Below the pieces are notes generated by a model. The model saw only the letters and a program-made list of their open reading frames with translations, did no database searches and was not told the origin of the DNA. Made by a program: the position numbers and the translations under genes. A DNA stretch of 64,000 nt from Marinoscillum furvescens DSM 4134 (GTDB taxonomy: Bacteria > Bacteroidota > Bacteroidia > Cytophagales > Cyclobacteriaceae): contig NZ_QREG01000019.1 of NCBI RefSeq assembly GCF_003386095.1, positions 62,001-126,000 of the forward strand, in the 5' to 3' direction. Of this stretch, positions 9,230-19,300 are shown one piece after another. Each line of letters opens with the position of its first letter. The first letter of the stretch is position 1.

Positions 9230-10666
9230 GTGAAGGTCAAACTGAAAAAATTTACGGCATATGCAAAGGAGATCCTACCTCATGAGGCGGACTATTTGCT
9301 GAGTATTCAGGAGTTTGAAGATGCGGAAAAGGTGGAGATCTTACGCCGAGTGAGTGAAAATGCGCACCAGCAGCAAGATCAGCTGCCCTTCAATACCGCC
9401 ATTAATAAGCGCAAGTATTCCAGTCTGATGGACTGGATCCAGAAACGACTAGATGGTATAGACGTGGATAAGTACTTTCAGTGGATCAACGAAATGGATC
9501 GGAAGGTGATCACGGATGCCATTACCCATGAGGAAGAAAAGGTGTTGCTGCGCCGCATCAAAACTTACCAGCACCCCATTCATAATTTTATGAAGTTTTT
9601 TGAGCTGGTGATCAACTACCGGCATTACCTGCTGATCCGTCTGCGGCACAGTGATTATCAGGAAGCTAACCAGTTTATCGAAAAGTATCAGGTGCAGTAT
9701 GACTATAGCAAGGAAGTAAATGCCAAGCTACATCAGGCTACAGTAGATATCATCCACCAGTTCAAGGAGAAAAAAGGCGACTCACGTCAGTGGGAAGATT
9801 GGCTGCTGGGCTTGTTTGGCGATACCCAGCTCGACGGCTTCAACCGTTACATGGCTGTGGTGCGGCTCACGTTTTTATATTTCAACAGCCGGGAGTTTAA
9901 CAAGCTCAAGCAGGTATATGATCAGCTCGATGTGCTATTGAGCAAAGGCAAGTTCTATACCCGTCGCATATTGTATAACTACTATGCCAACCGCCTGATG
10001 CTGCATAGTAAATTTGATGTACTGCAGCAGGCGGAGGAGTATGGCTACCTCTCCATCCGACAGAAGAACTCAGATCATGTCCAATACCTGAGTAATTTCA
10101 GCTCCATTTTGATTCGTAGAGGGAAGATAGAAGAAGCCCTTAACCTGCTGAAAGAGTCCTTTGCCGAAGTGCAAAAGTCTACCAATTTTTATCATAAAAT
10201 TGGCTTTATCTCATTCTATATCAAGTGTTTAAACTTAAACAACCAGCCACAACGTGGTGAGATATTGGCGGATAGCTTTTTGCGCATCTATACTGATGAC
10301 ATCATGAATCAGCGGTGGTATTCGTTTTTTACCGCCTACATACAGGCCCTGGTAAAGCAGGACAAGTACCACAAGGTACTACAGACCTTTAAGCGGTATG
10401 ATCTGCTCGCGCGAGACCTGGAAGACAGCAAAAAATCAGTGTATCTGCCTACCATCCGCTGGTACTACGAGATAGCACAAGTGAAGGTAGGTAAGCTAGA
10501 GGCCAAAGAGCTGGTAGCGTCTATCGTGGCTTGCTCTCAGGAATACCTTGGCGACCCACACAAAACCTTTATCCTCAATCAGGTGCTCTCAGAGCTTGAA
10601 ACCTATGTGCCTCGATCGGTGGTGCAGGCTAAAGCACAGCTGTTTCAGAGCGAACACGTACGATAG
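9230..10666 (+). CDS. Helical-repeat (TPR-like) protein of unknown function
   Basis: 478 residues using a GTG start at 9230, 12 bp after the hydrolase stop; the first in-frame ATG would remove about 66 conserved-looking residues. There is no signal peptide. The sequence is almost wholly alpha-helical with aromatic and Leu spacing like TPR solenoids (YLSNFSSILIRRGKIEEALN, then LKESFAEVQKSTNFY). Similar repeat proteins in Bacteroidota act as scaffolds. It is the last gene of the cluster and I do not recognise a family. Confidence 0.65.
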   Translation: MKVKLKKFTAYAKEILPHEADYLLSIQEFEDAEKVEILRRVSENAHQQQDQLPFNTAINKRKYSSLMDWIQKRLDGIDVDKYFQWINEMDRKVITDAITHEEEKVLLRRIKTYQHPIHNFMKFFELVINYRHYLLIRLRHSDYQEANQFIEKYQVQYDYSKEVNAKLHQATVDIIHQFKEKKGDSRQWEDWLLGLFGDTQLDGFNRYMAVVRLTFLYFNSREFNKLKQVYDQLDVLLSKGKFYTRRILYNYYANRLMLHSKFDVLQQAEEYGYLSIRQKNSDHVQYLSNFSSILIRRGKIEEALNLLKESFAEVQKSTNFYHKIGFISFYIKCLNLNNQPQRGEILADSFLRIYTDDIMNQRWYSFFTAYIQALVKQDKYHKVLQTFKRYDLLARDLEDSKKSVYLPTIRWYYEIAQVKVGKLEAKELVASIVACSQEYLGDPHKTFILNQVLSELETYVPRSVVQAKAQLFQSEHVR

Positions 10667-11030
10667 TCCACCCCTGGTAGGTGGTTGGCATCCTATTGCC
10701 TACTTTTTGGTCCTATACCAAGGTGGTGTACTTTTCTTTCAAAATATTCTTTGTGTAATGATGGTGGGGCTTTTTAGCCTTTTCGGGCCTAGTCTGTATT
10801 TGCCGAATAATGACTGGTAGGCTGTTTGAAATTTTGTGCGCCAGGTCAAAACATAGTCCATGCAGTGGGTGTAAGTCTTATCTTGCTGAAAAACAGAGAG
10901 ATAAGAAAAAATATCTTGTTTTATTAATCTAAAGTCCACACCTGGTAATATTGCGATATTTCTATTTGCGTTGCTCCTTTCTCTAGGTTTATTGAACGAG
11001 ATTGAAAAACAACCTAAATAACTTGAAAAA
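10667..11030. other. Non-coding gap before the TonB receptor
   Basis: 364 bp. It holds a weak terminator (10677-10708) and the AT-rich leader of the TonB-dependent receptor gene. One TTAA occurs at 10924 but there is no 11-bp phased array. No credible short gene was seen. Confidence 0.4.
10677..10708 (+). terminator. Possible terminator of the reductase-ligase cluster
   Basis: GTAGG at 10677 can pair with CCTAC at 10699, followed by five T. The stem is short, so this is tentative. Confidence 0.35.
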
Positions 11031-13502
11031 ATGAAAAAGACCTTTACCATCTTAATCATGAGCCTGCTGTTCATCAGCTTTCGGTCATACAGCCAATCTA
11101 CTGTACAGGGCCGGGTGATGGATGCGGACTCAGGGCAGCCATTGATCGGAGCAACGGCCATGCTGGAGGGCACTTCCAAAGGAGCCACTACAGATACCAA
11201 CGGAACATTTGCCATCCAGGGAGTAGAGGATGGTACCTATTCATTGACTATAAGCTATGTAGGCTATTCGGACTTTACGCAGAAAGTAACTGTGGACGGG
11301 GCTGATGTGCGACTGGGTGAACTGTCTATGGCGGAAGCAATTTTTGCTTTTGACCAGGTGGTGGTGTCTGGTACACGCCAGGCCGAAAAAGTCACAGAAA
11401 CGCCTGCTACTATTGAGATTATTTCCTCCAAAGACCTGGAGGAGCTACCATCTTTTAACCCGGGCGAACTCCTTGCGCGTGTAAAGGGTGTAGATTTTAT
11501 TAGAGCTGGTGTGGTGGGCACGGGTATCAATATCCGAGGGTTTAACAGCAACTTCAACGCCAAAAACCTTCAGGTAAACGATGGCCGCTTTGCTACACTG
11601 ATCGCTACGGGGCTTCCCATGGGCCCTTTGACCACACAGATAAAGGAAGACGTAGAGCGAGTGGAGGTAATCCTGGGTCCAAATGCCGCGTTGTACGGTC
11701 CCAATGCTCACAATGGCCTGGTACATACCATTACCAAAGACCCACGTACTTCGCAGGGAACTACCATAGCGGTAGGGGCAGGAAACCAAAGCATGTTTAC
11801 GGCGAGAATGCGCCATGCTCAGGTGCTAAGCGACAAGTTTTCTTTTAAGGTAACCGGTGAATACACCCGGGCCGAGGAGTTTGAATTTACCGATTCCGTA
11901 TACATCGACCGAAAAGATGCTGCTGGCAATATGGGTGCTGATGGAGTGAAAGAAGGCTATGAAGAATACATGCTAGACAATGACCTGGAATTTTTGCGTG
12001 CAGAAGCAGCGCTGTACTACAGCGTGAGCAATACCTCCGACCTGATATTTAGCTGGGGCGGAAGCAACAGTACCTACCTATCACCAACAAACGTGGGGCG
12101 TAACCAGATCAAAGACTGGCGCATGAATCAGTTTCACCTCAGGTATACCTCCGACAAGTTTTTTGCTCAGGTGTATCATACCAAAAGTAAAACCGATGAT
12201 ACCTATGCCATCGATCAACGTACTAAAAACTACTATGCGGCGATAGATGGTGGAGCCACTGAAGCAGAAGCACGTGAGAGCTCACTTGGAAATGGCGCCA
12301 CCTTTGCTGATGATTCGAAAAGATGGAATGCTGAGGTGCAGTATCATGACAAGTTTGGGGACCTGGGGGTAGTGATAGGCTCACAGTGGCAGCGAGACCA
12401 TGCCAATAGCAACGGAACCTATTTGCTGGACAACAATGGTGAAGATCCTATCATTATTAGCCAGGTAGGGGTATATGGACAGTTGGATTATCAGTTTACT
12501 CCAGAGTTTAAAGCTACGGCGGCTTTTCGCGGCGACAACCACGAAGTATATGGGTTCAACTTTATTCCAAAATCAGGATTGGTGTATGCTAAAAACAACA
12601 ATGCTTTCCGCTTTACTTACGGAAAAGGCATAGCCGCACCTACCATCCTCAACATGTATGGCGACTTGTTTGCAGGACTGATTTTGGGAAATGCTGAAGG
12701 GTTTACGCTAAACGATGGTACAAAAGTAGAAAAGCAGAAAGTAGAGCAAATTCAGACATTTGAAGTGGGCTATAAGGGAGAACTGGTACCCAAAAGGTTT
12801 TTTGTAGATGCCAATGCTTATTACAATATTTCTCGCGATTTCCTTTCTCCTGTGACGATTGTAGGGGTGGCTACAGAGCGTGGAGACACTCCGATGGAGG
12901 AGGTGCAGTCTGGATATAGCGTCTTTGGCGGCTTGGTAGCCACTTATGTCAATTTTGGAAAGGTGAATACCTATGGGTTTGATATCGGAACCAACCTGTA
13001 CCTTTCAGATCGTATCAACTGGACGTTTAACTACTCTTATTTTGACTACACCTATGATGAGGATGACCTGGAAAACAATGACTTTAACAATGACGGTGAG
13101 GTAAACAAGCTAGACGTACTGGTAAATGCACCCAAAAACAAGTTTGGAACAGGCGTGTACTACCGTGGTAATAAGTTTTTCTCCAACATCTACATCCGTT
13201 GGGTGCAGGAGTATGACTACTTCTCCAGCTATCAGATAGCTGCCAAAACCCAGGACCTTTCCTGGAGGGGCACCCCTGTGGTGGAGAATGCGCGCAGCAC
13301 GGATGCCTGGAACTACGGTCCGCTGGGCGGATTTGTCAATGTAGACTTTGGGCTTGGTTATCGCGTAAACAATGTCTTTACCGTCTCTGGTCAGGTGACC
13401 AACTTGTTCAACGCAGAGTACAGAGAGTTTACCGCCGCTCCATTCACAGGCAGACTCTTCTCCATTGAGCTAAAGGCCAACTTACCAGCCATCGGAAACT
13501 AG
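11031..13502 (+). CDS. TonB-dependent receptor with carboxypeptidase-regulatory-like domain
   Basis: 823 residues. Signal peptide (about 1-22), an N-terminal beta-sandwich of the CarboxypepD_reg-like type (about 24-105, VQGRVMDADSGQPLIGATA), a plug domain (about 115-225, VVVSGTRQAEKVTETPATIE and GINIRGFNSNF), then a 22-strand-type outer-membrane barrel. It imports a ligand across the outer membrane using TonB energy. It is clearly shorter than the SusC at 35892 and has no SusD partner, so it is more like siderophore or small-ligand receptors. It follows the transporter-ligase cluster and may serve it, but a terminator-like hairpin and 364 bp separate them. Confidence 0.85.
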   Translation: MKKTFTILIMSLLFISFRSYSQSTVQGRVMDADSGQPLIGATAMLEGTSKGATTDTNGTFAIQGVEDGTYSLTISYVGYSDFTQKVTVDGADVRLGELSMAEAIFAFDQVVVSGTRQAEKVTETPATIEIISSKDLEELPSFNPGELLARVKGVDFIRAGVVGTGINIRGFNSNFNAKNLQVNDGRFATLIATGLPMGPLTTQIKEDVERVEVILGPNAALYGPNAHNGLVHTITKDPRTSQGTTIAVGAGNQSMFTARMRHAQVLSDKFSFKVTGEYTRAEEFEFTDSVYIDRKDAAGNMGADGVKEGYEEYMLDNDLEFLRAEAALYYSVSNTSDLIFSWGGSNSTYLSPTNVGRNQIKDWRMNQFHLRYTSDKFFAQVYHTKSKTDDTYAIDQRTKNYYAAIDGGATEAEARESSLGNGATFADDSKRWNAEVQYHDKFGDLGVVIGSQWQRDHANSNGTYLLDNNGEDPIIISQVGVYGQLDYQFTPEFKATAAFRGDNHEVYGFNFIPKSGLVYAKNNNAFRFTYGKGIAAPTILNMYGDLFAGLILGNAEGFTLNDGTKVEKQKVEQIQTFEVGYKGELVPKRFFVDANAYYNISRDFLSPVTIVGVATERGDTPMEEVQSGYSVFGGLVATYVNFGKVNTYGFDIGTNLYLSDRINWTFNYSYFDYTYDEDDLENNDFNNDGEVNKLDVLVNAPKNKFGTGVYYRGNKFFSNIYIRWVQEYDYFSSYQIAAKTQDLSWRGTPVVENARSTDAWNYGPLGGFVNVDFGLGYRVNNVFTVSGQVTNLFNAEYREFTAAPFTGRLFSIELKANLPAIGN

Positions 13503-13538
13503 TCAAAGAATACTTTGTTCATACATAACCCAAAATGG

Positions 13539-13566
13539 AAAGGGCCGCGATTTTGCGGCCTTTTTT
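13539..13566 (+). terminator. Intrinsic terminator of the TonB-dependent receptor gene
   Basis: GGCCGC (13543-13548) pairs with GCGGCC (13555-13560), extended by flanking A and T, and is followed by a T-run at 13561-13566. It lies 37 bp past the stop codon. Confidence 0.85.
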
Positions 13567-13605
13567 GTGGAAGGAAGTCACCCTTATGAAGGACTTCCTG
13601 TCAAA

Positions 13606-13650
13606 TTAAGAGATTATTTAGTGCAAATTAAGCCTTCAGGCTTAAGCTTA
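13606..13650 (+). promoter_or_regulatory. Phased TTAA box array and -7 element before the 13712 lipoprotein gene
   Basis: Boxes begin at 13606 (TTAAG), 13617 (TTTAG) and 13628 (TTAAG), exactly 11 bp apart. A -7-like element TAAGCTTA begins at 13643, 15 bp after the start of the last box. The geometry is the same as in the mannan locus downstream, so the 13712 gene may belong to the same regulon. A palindrome around 13630-13643 overlaps the element. Confidence 0.55.
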
Positions 13651-13711
13651 AGGTAGAAATTATTTTTGGGCAATGTGCACGAGCATCTGCCTGCTAACTA
13701 ACCTTAACCTT

Positions 13712-14725
13712 ATGCGTACTTTAACCTTTTTCACAGTTTGGATCACTTGCCTGGCCCTGGGTTGCGGTGAAAAAAAGACCGAATCGGAACTCACCTTCGA
13801 CCTAAAGGGCAAGAGTCATCTTTACCTGATCAACCATACCAATGACTCTCTGGATCTAAGAATTCGTGACAATGCCATCTGGCCGGAGAAAAACTACTAC
13901 GATGTAAAAGTGCTGGCACCTAAGGTCACCCAGCTGGAAATCAGGAAAACCCAGGGGAGAAACGATTTTTATCTCTCAGTAGAAGGTGAAACGTACAATC
14001 TCTATGCATACCCGGGTTCACGTGATACAGTGATCATTAGTGGAGCAAAGAGCGGCGATCTTGTTGTTGATTTTGCAGGAGACCTTCAGGTTGTCAATCA
14101 GTTTTTGAAGCAAAAAAGCACTCATTTTGGCGCGTATCATTCAGATCGAGAGGGGCGTAGCAAGTTCATGATCGATGGAAGCAAGGCACTGGAGGATATT
14201 TATGCATACAATGACTCCATCACGGCAGTCCAAAAGACTTTTTTAAACACGCATCAGTCTAGCATCCCCAATTGGTATGTGCAGTTTGAGTTGAAAAGAC
14301 TGGACTACCTCAACACCTGGTACAAAGTGAATGCATTGATTTACCGCACAAAAACCCTGAAACAGGAAGGTGTGAGCTCGGAGCTAATAGCAGCGCCCTA
14401 CAAGGGACTTCTTATTTTGAAAAAAGAGCTATTGGGAAACAGAGATTACATGAGCTTTTTGGATCAATACATCACGCATCAGATTGAATTTGAGGCGGTT
14501 GACGCGCAGCCCTTCAAAACAAGAAAAGAAGAGTTGGCATACAGACTTTCGGTAATCGAAAAGCGCCTGAAGGGAGAGGTCAAGGAGGCTTATCTTACCC
14601 GCGAGCTGAGCCAGTATATTGATAGAGGGATCCTGTATGATTCGGCCTGGCTCGCCAAAGTGAATAACCCCAAATACAGTGATTTTATCGGCGGTGTAAA
14701 GAGCTATTACTTAAAAGAGCACTAA
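13712..14725 (+). CDS. Predicted lipoprotein of unknown function
   Basis: About 337 residues from the ATG at 13712 (MRTLTFFTVW), which places a lipobox LALGC correctly; an upstream in-frame start would put 13 extra residues before it. The mature part has a beta-rich N-terminal half (SHLYLINHTNDSLDLRI) and a helical second half. The N-terminal half recalls the region found ahead of thioredoxin domains in some Bacteroidota lipoproteins, but there is no CxxC motif and no thioredoxin domain. The upstream phased TTAA boxes suggest co-regulation with the mannan locus. No function is assigned. Confidence 0.65.
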   Translation: MRTLTFFTVWITCLALGCGEKKTESELTFDLKGKSHLYLINHTNDSLDLRIRDNAIWPEKNYYDVKVLAPKVTQLEIRKTQGRNDFYLSVEGETYNLYAYPGSRDTVIISGAKSGDLVVDFAGDLQVVNQFLKQKSTHFGAYHSDREGRSKFMIDGSKALEDIYAYNDSITAVQKTFLNTHQSSIPNWYVQFELKRLDYLNTWYKVNALIYRTKTLKQEGVSSELIAAPYKGLLILKKELLGNRDYMSFLDQYITHQIEFEAVDAQPFKTRKEELAYRLSVIEKRLKGEVKEAYLTRELSQYIDRGILYDSAWLAKVNNPKYSDFIGGVKSYYLKEH

Positions 14726-14731
14726 TCAACG

Positions 14732-14784
14732 ATCAGAGGCATGTCAGTTGCAGAATTAAGTCCTGCTCTCGGCATGCCTCTGAT
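14732..14784. terminator. Bidirectional terminator between convergent genes
   Basis: A perfect 12-bp inverted repeat, ATCAGAGGCATG at 14732-14743 and CATGCCTCTGAT at 14773-14784, followed by a T-rich stretch, lies between the stops at 14725 (plus) and 14800 (minus). Confidence 0.8.
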
Positions 14785-14799
14785 TTTATATTTTAAGCT

Positions 14800-15690
14800 T
14801 TAGTTACTCATTTCCAATTTCGGATGTGCTTCTTTCTGCGTTCCAAATTTGAAATATTGACTTAGTGGATAGATCAATAGTAGGGGCACCAAACCATGCG
14901 GTATTCTCATTACCGTCTCGAAAGTCCACTGGTTGAGCGATGTAAGTAAAAAGTCAAAATGGATATTGGCCCAGATTCTCGCAGCAGCTGTAGCAAACCC
15001 CCAGAGTGCAGCATAGAGGAGTGCCCAGCGTGATGCCTGCGGCACAAAGATCAGAATACTCAGCGCCACGTCCGCCCATCCGAAGCACTTGAGTAGCAAT
15101 CGGGCCGTGGTTTCATCGATACTCAAAATGCCTAGCGTCATACTCACAAAATGCCCCGGCTGAGGATAGTAACCTAATGCATACAAGCCATGACATGTAA
15201 ATGTCAGCGCTATCGCTACTTTCATCAGTAGTATCAGCCGCCTTTGATCTACAGCAGGCTTCAGCGCCATATACAGGAGCAATGGAGCACCAAATTGTAT
15301 GGAATACTCCAGAAGCTGACCCACCTGATAGAACTTTTCTTTGAAGTATAAAAGAGAAAGTAGAAAGAGCATTCCACTTCCCACCAGCAACAGTCCTCTT
15401 AACCTCTTGAGGCTCGGAAGGTGAGCTAATAGACTGAAAACGGCCAAGAGCGTATAGACAGCTCCACAAAAGGTCTTGATGCCATTAATCATGCCGTCTA
15501 CTTGTGGGGAAGTGGCGTACTCATGCCAGGACATGCCTGTGAGGATAGGGACGATCCCCGATAGGAGGCTTTCGTCCCAGAAGAAGGTGCGAAAGGGGGC
15601 ATCCCAAAAGAGGTGCTGCCAGGCGCGACCTGCGAAAACAAAAAAACAACAAAGCTGGAATCCATTGATAAATAAATTGCGTCGGTCCAT
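14800..15690 (-). CDS. Integral membrane protein of unknown function
   Basis: 296 residues with about seven to eight predicted membrane helices (for example GIKTFCGAVYTLLAVFSLLA, LLLVGSGMLFLLSLLYF, WALLYAALWGFATAAARIW). The positively charged N-terminus MDRRN precedes the first helix. No catalytic motif is evident; the layout slightly recalls DoxX-like proteins, without firm support. It is monocistronic and converges on the 13712 gene. The ATG at 15690 gives a plausible start with no better alternative. Confidence 0.6.
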   Translation of the reverse strand: MDRRNLFINGFQLCCFFVFAGRAWQHLFWDAPFRTFFWDESLLSGIVPILTGMSWHEYATSPQVDGMINGIKTFCGAVYTLLAVFSLLAHLPSLKRLRGLLLVGSGMLFLLSLLYFKEKFYQVGQLLEYSIQFGAPLLLYMALKPAVDQRRLILLMKVAIALTFTCHGLYALGYYPQPGHFVSMTLGILSIDETTARLLLKCFGWADVALSILIFVPQASRWALLYAALWGFATAAARIWANIHFDFLLTSLNQWTFETVMRIPHGLVPLLLIYPLSQYFKFGTQKEAHPKLEMSN

Positions 15691-15788
15691 GATCTCAAAA
15701 GGTTAGTGTTCGAAAAATCCTTTTCAAAACCGCACAGTATACAACAAGCTTGTGTCGGAGGTTTTAAACCTCACTGTACGATTTACAA

Positions 15789-15881
15789 ATCATGTAGATT
15801 AAAATACTGCGTATGGAGTGACCTAAGACAAAGCCTTTAAAGAAGGAAGGAATAATGAGGCTTTGTGCTGAGCAGCTAGTC
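15789..15881 (+). ncRNA. Structured RNA-like element, copy A
   Basis: It shares three exact blocks with copy B: CATGTAGAT (15791), GGAGTGACCTA (15815) and GGAAGGAA (15845), in the same order and nearly the same spacing. Between the blocks a stem ACAAAGCC (15828-15835) / GGCTTTGT (15859-15866) forms. Its sequence differs from the matching stem of copy B while pairing is kept. The outer stem is weak here (TACTGC with GCAG). It matches no riboswitch I can name. Confidence 0.5.
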
Positions 15882-16047
15882 AAATATACAAACTCCTCGG
15901 CAGAAATTAAAAGTTGTAGCTGACACCTTAATCAAACTTAAGGTTTTGGAAGTGCTGCGATCGATTTCCTAACCACTAAATGATAATTTGATTGAATACT
16001 GAGAATATAAGGTGTTCATTTTTAGATTTTTTCAATAAACTCCTCGA

Positions 16048-16105
16048 TTAATTCATTTTTTACTTCTGATTAATCAGGAATTAACTGCTTGCCAGGATAA
16101 TTGAG
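16048..16105 (+). promoter_or_regulatory. Phased TTAA box array and -7 element before the 16308 gene
   Basis: Boxes begin at 16048 (TTAAT), 16059 (TTTA), 16070 (TTAAT) and 16081 (TTAAC), exactly 11 bp apart. A -7-like TAATTGAG begins at 16098, 17 bp after the start of the last box. Transcription from here would include RNA element copy B in the leader. Confidence 0.65.
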
Positions 16106-16106
16106 G

Positions 16107-16196
16107 CTCATGTAGATGATACTACTGGGTGGAGTGACCTAGTTAATGGCTTTTCCTTGGAAGGAACGGGAAGCCGTTAATAACAGCCATCCAGTA
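16107..16196 (+). ncRNA. Structured RNA-like element, copy B, in the 5' leader of the 2525-residue protein
   Basis: It carries the same blocks as copy A: CATGTAGAT (16109), GGAGTGACCTA (16131) and GGAAGGAA (16159). A closing stem ACTGGGTGG (16124-16132) / CCATCCAGT (16187-16195) pairs over 9 bp with one G-U, and an inner stem TTAATGGC (16143-16150) / GCCGTTAA (16173-16180) pairs with one G-U. A T-run follows at 16209-16214. It lies just downstream of the predicted promoter, so it would be transcribed in the mRNA leader. Confidence 0.55.
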
Positions 16197-16307
16197 ATTG
16201 AAATGTACTTTTTTAACCACCTAACCAAGTGAGCCATGAAAATATAAAAGCTTCATCCAATCCACCTTGACTAACTGACACTAACTAAAAACCTTAAATG
16301 AGATTGT

Positions 16308-19300
16308 ATGATCAAGCACATACCACTAACCTGTGTGGCGTTGCTACTGGCGATCAGCCTGTATGCCACCACAGACAAATACCGACTAACCCTTCGGGAT
16401 GACCCGGCCACTTCTATAGTTATCGGGTGGAATCAAATAGATGGCACCGGCGTAACGGTGTATTATGGTACCACGGATCAGGGTACAGATTATGCTAGCT
16501 ACTCACATTCCACAGGTGCTACACGTAGTGTTGGTTTTGCAGGAATGGACAACCATTTTGCACGGCTCAGTGGATTGCAGCCAAATACCATTTACTATTT
16601 TGTAATTAAGGACTCGAATAGTACGAGTCCACGGTTTTGGTTTAAAACCGCTCCAAACGTGCCCACTGAAAGGCTTGCCTTCATTGCAGGAGGCGATTCG
16701 CGCAATAACCGGACGCCCAGACAAAATGGGAATCGTTTAGTTAGCAAGCTGAAGCCGCACGCAGTACTTTTTGGTGGGGATATGACCAATGCCTGCACTA
16801 ATACCGAGTGGAAGCAATGGTTTGACGACTGGCAGTTCACCATCAGCGATGATGGAAGGATGTATCCCATCGTTGCTGCAAGAGGAAATCACGAAACAAA
16901 CGATGACTATATCTACCACCTCTTTGATACACCCAGAAACAACAACAGCGTCTATTACGCATTGACTTTTGGAGGTTCGCTCATCAGAGCTTACACGCTG
17001 AACACTGAAATACCAGTAGGGGGTGATCAAGAAAGTTGGCTTCATACTGATCTGCTGGCCCACGACCACATCATCTGGAAAGCAGCGCAATATCATAAGC
17101 CGATTCGCCCGCATGTAGGCGGCAAGCCTGAGAAAAACGATCAGTATGACGCATGGGCTCGAAAGTTTTATGATTACAATGTGAAGCTCGTAGTAGAGTG
17201 TGATGCACATACCGTGAAAACTACCTGGCCAATAATACCATCCACCAATTCGGGTAATGATGAGGGTTTTATCAGAGATGATGCAAATGGCACGGTGTAC
17301 GTCGGTGAAGGCTGCTGGGGAGCACCCAATCGGCCAAATGATGATAATAAAAGCTGGACTCGAAATTCCGGAGATTTCAATCAGTTTAAGTGGATTTTTG
17401 TAGATCAAAGCAAAATAGAAGTACGGACAATCAAGCTGGATAACGTTACCTCTGTGGGCGAAAACCCCAATAATAATCCTTTTGCAATACCTGCAAATTT
17501 GGACACCTGGAAACCCAGCAACGGAGAGGTTGTAACTATTCTCAATAATAATGTGACGCTACCAACGGTAGCTATCACTGCACCTGGAGATGGCGCTTAT
17601 TATCAAGACTTGCAGACGATCACGGTCAGTGCGGATGCCTCAGATGCCGATGGGTCGGTGAGCAGCGTAGCCTTTTATAGCAATGGTGAGTTGATCGCCA
17701 CAGACAATGCCGCACCCTATGCGGTATCATTTACCATTCCTGGAGATGGTAGTTTTCAGCTTACGGCAGTTGCCACAGACAATGATGGCAATACCAAAAC
17801 GTCTGATATGGTCAACATCACTGCGGGAGATTACAATTTCCTGGATGATGCAGAGTCTCTCAGTGGCTGGCAGTCTTCAGGATCCATCGCGCTGAGTCCG
17901 GTTTCCAGACAGGGAGCCAACTCTATTGAGTTTGTGGGACAGGCCACGGATGAGTTTAGAAAAGCATTTACCACGGCCTACAACTCAGGAGCAGACCCAA
18001 CACACGCTCGCTTGGAGTTTTGGTACTATGTATCCGATGTGTCCAAACTTGTGGGTAGCAATCAGGTGGAGCTGGGCAGTGGAGGTGCAGCCGATGTAAA
18101 TGAATACAACTGGAAGCTCAATAACCTGAATAATGGATGGAACTTTATCAGTCTAAAAACGAATGAACCAAGGGGTGTAATCGGTAATCCCGATCTAAAT
18201 GCGATCAACTGGTTTCGGTTATACAATACCAACAAGTCAGGGTCTGTCACCACTCGAATAGATGGACTAAAAATAGTAGACCCATCGGTCAACTACTCTG
18301 TGCGAAACATCGAAGATCTGGATAACGGGTCGTTGTTTCATTTTTCGGTGATGAGTGACAATAAGGGAGAAAGCCCGCTACAAGCCAGTAATTCACAGTC
18401 GCTGACTAGTATGCAGCGCCTGGATGCGTGGATTCAAAGCTCGGAGTTTGTCATAGGCCTTGGAGACCATTTGGTGAGTAAGAATGAGGACGATCCCTTC
18501 CTTAGTTTTATTCAAAATGATCCTTATTGGAAAACAAATTTCTATCCCAATATTGCCGATGGTGAAAACCAGGCTTTTGGTAAAAACCAGGGCGCATGGG
18601 GCACCGGATGGGAGCTGTTTAACTATGTAGACAACTTTTTTGGAAGAAGCAATGTAGACATGCAACCAAATAAGGTGGATTATTACGCGCATTTTTCACA
18701 TAGTGGTTTTAAAATTCACCTGATACAGCTACACTTTCCGGATGAGCCGAAAAACTCCACTCCATTTAGAGAAGAGTCACGTGCCTACATGCAGCAAAAG
18801 CTGGATTCCCTGGCACCGATCAAAACTAATAAGGATATCATCATCGTAGCAGTGCATAGTTATGATGGAGATTTTGTGCGGGATGGAAATCTCAATGCCT
18901 ATCGCAAAAACCTGTTGCTTTCCACAGCAGACATCTGCTTGTCAGCCACGATTCATACTTTCGAGCGCTACCCACAATACAATGTGGACTACCCGAATGG
19001 TGCGGTACATTATAATACAGGTGCGGCATGCCATACCGGCTCTACACATGGGTATATGGAATTTCACGTGCTGGACAACCCACCACGTGTGGTCATCCAA
19101 TACATCAACACAGAAGATAACGCCACGCGACAATTACAAACCGGCTATATCGATGGAATCGGAGATCCTACGCTAGCGATTGTAAAAGAAATCAATGGTC
19201 CGGCTTATGAGGTCGACTGGGCTACATTACCCTTGTCGACTGATGATTGCCCGAATGATCCTGACAAGTCGGCGCCTGGAGATTGTGGCTGTGGTATCCC

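Larger units (their letters stand above)
15691..16307. other. Long leader region of the mannan locus
   Basis: 617 bp with no credible gene. It contains the minus-strand promoter of the membrane protein, two related structured RNA-like elements (15789-15881 and 16107-16196), a phased TTAA array (16048-16084) and about 110 bp of leader before the ATG at 16308. Confidence 0.6.

Noticed and set aside
10921-10990. Box array before the TonB-dependent receptor at 11031
   Set aside because: Only one TTAA (10924) is present; there is no periodicity, so this gene appears to be outside the regulon.
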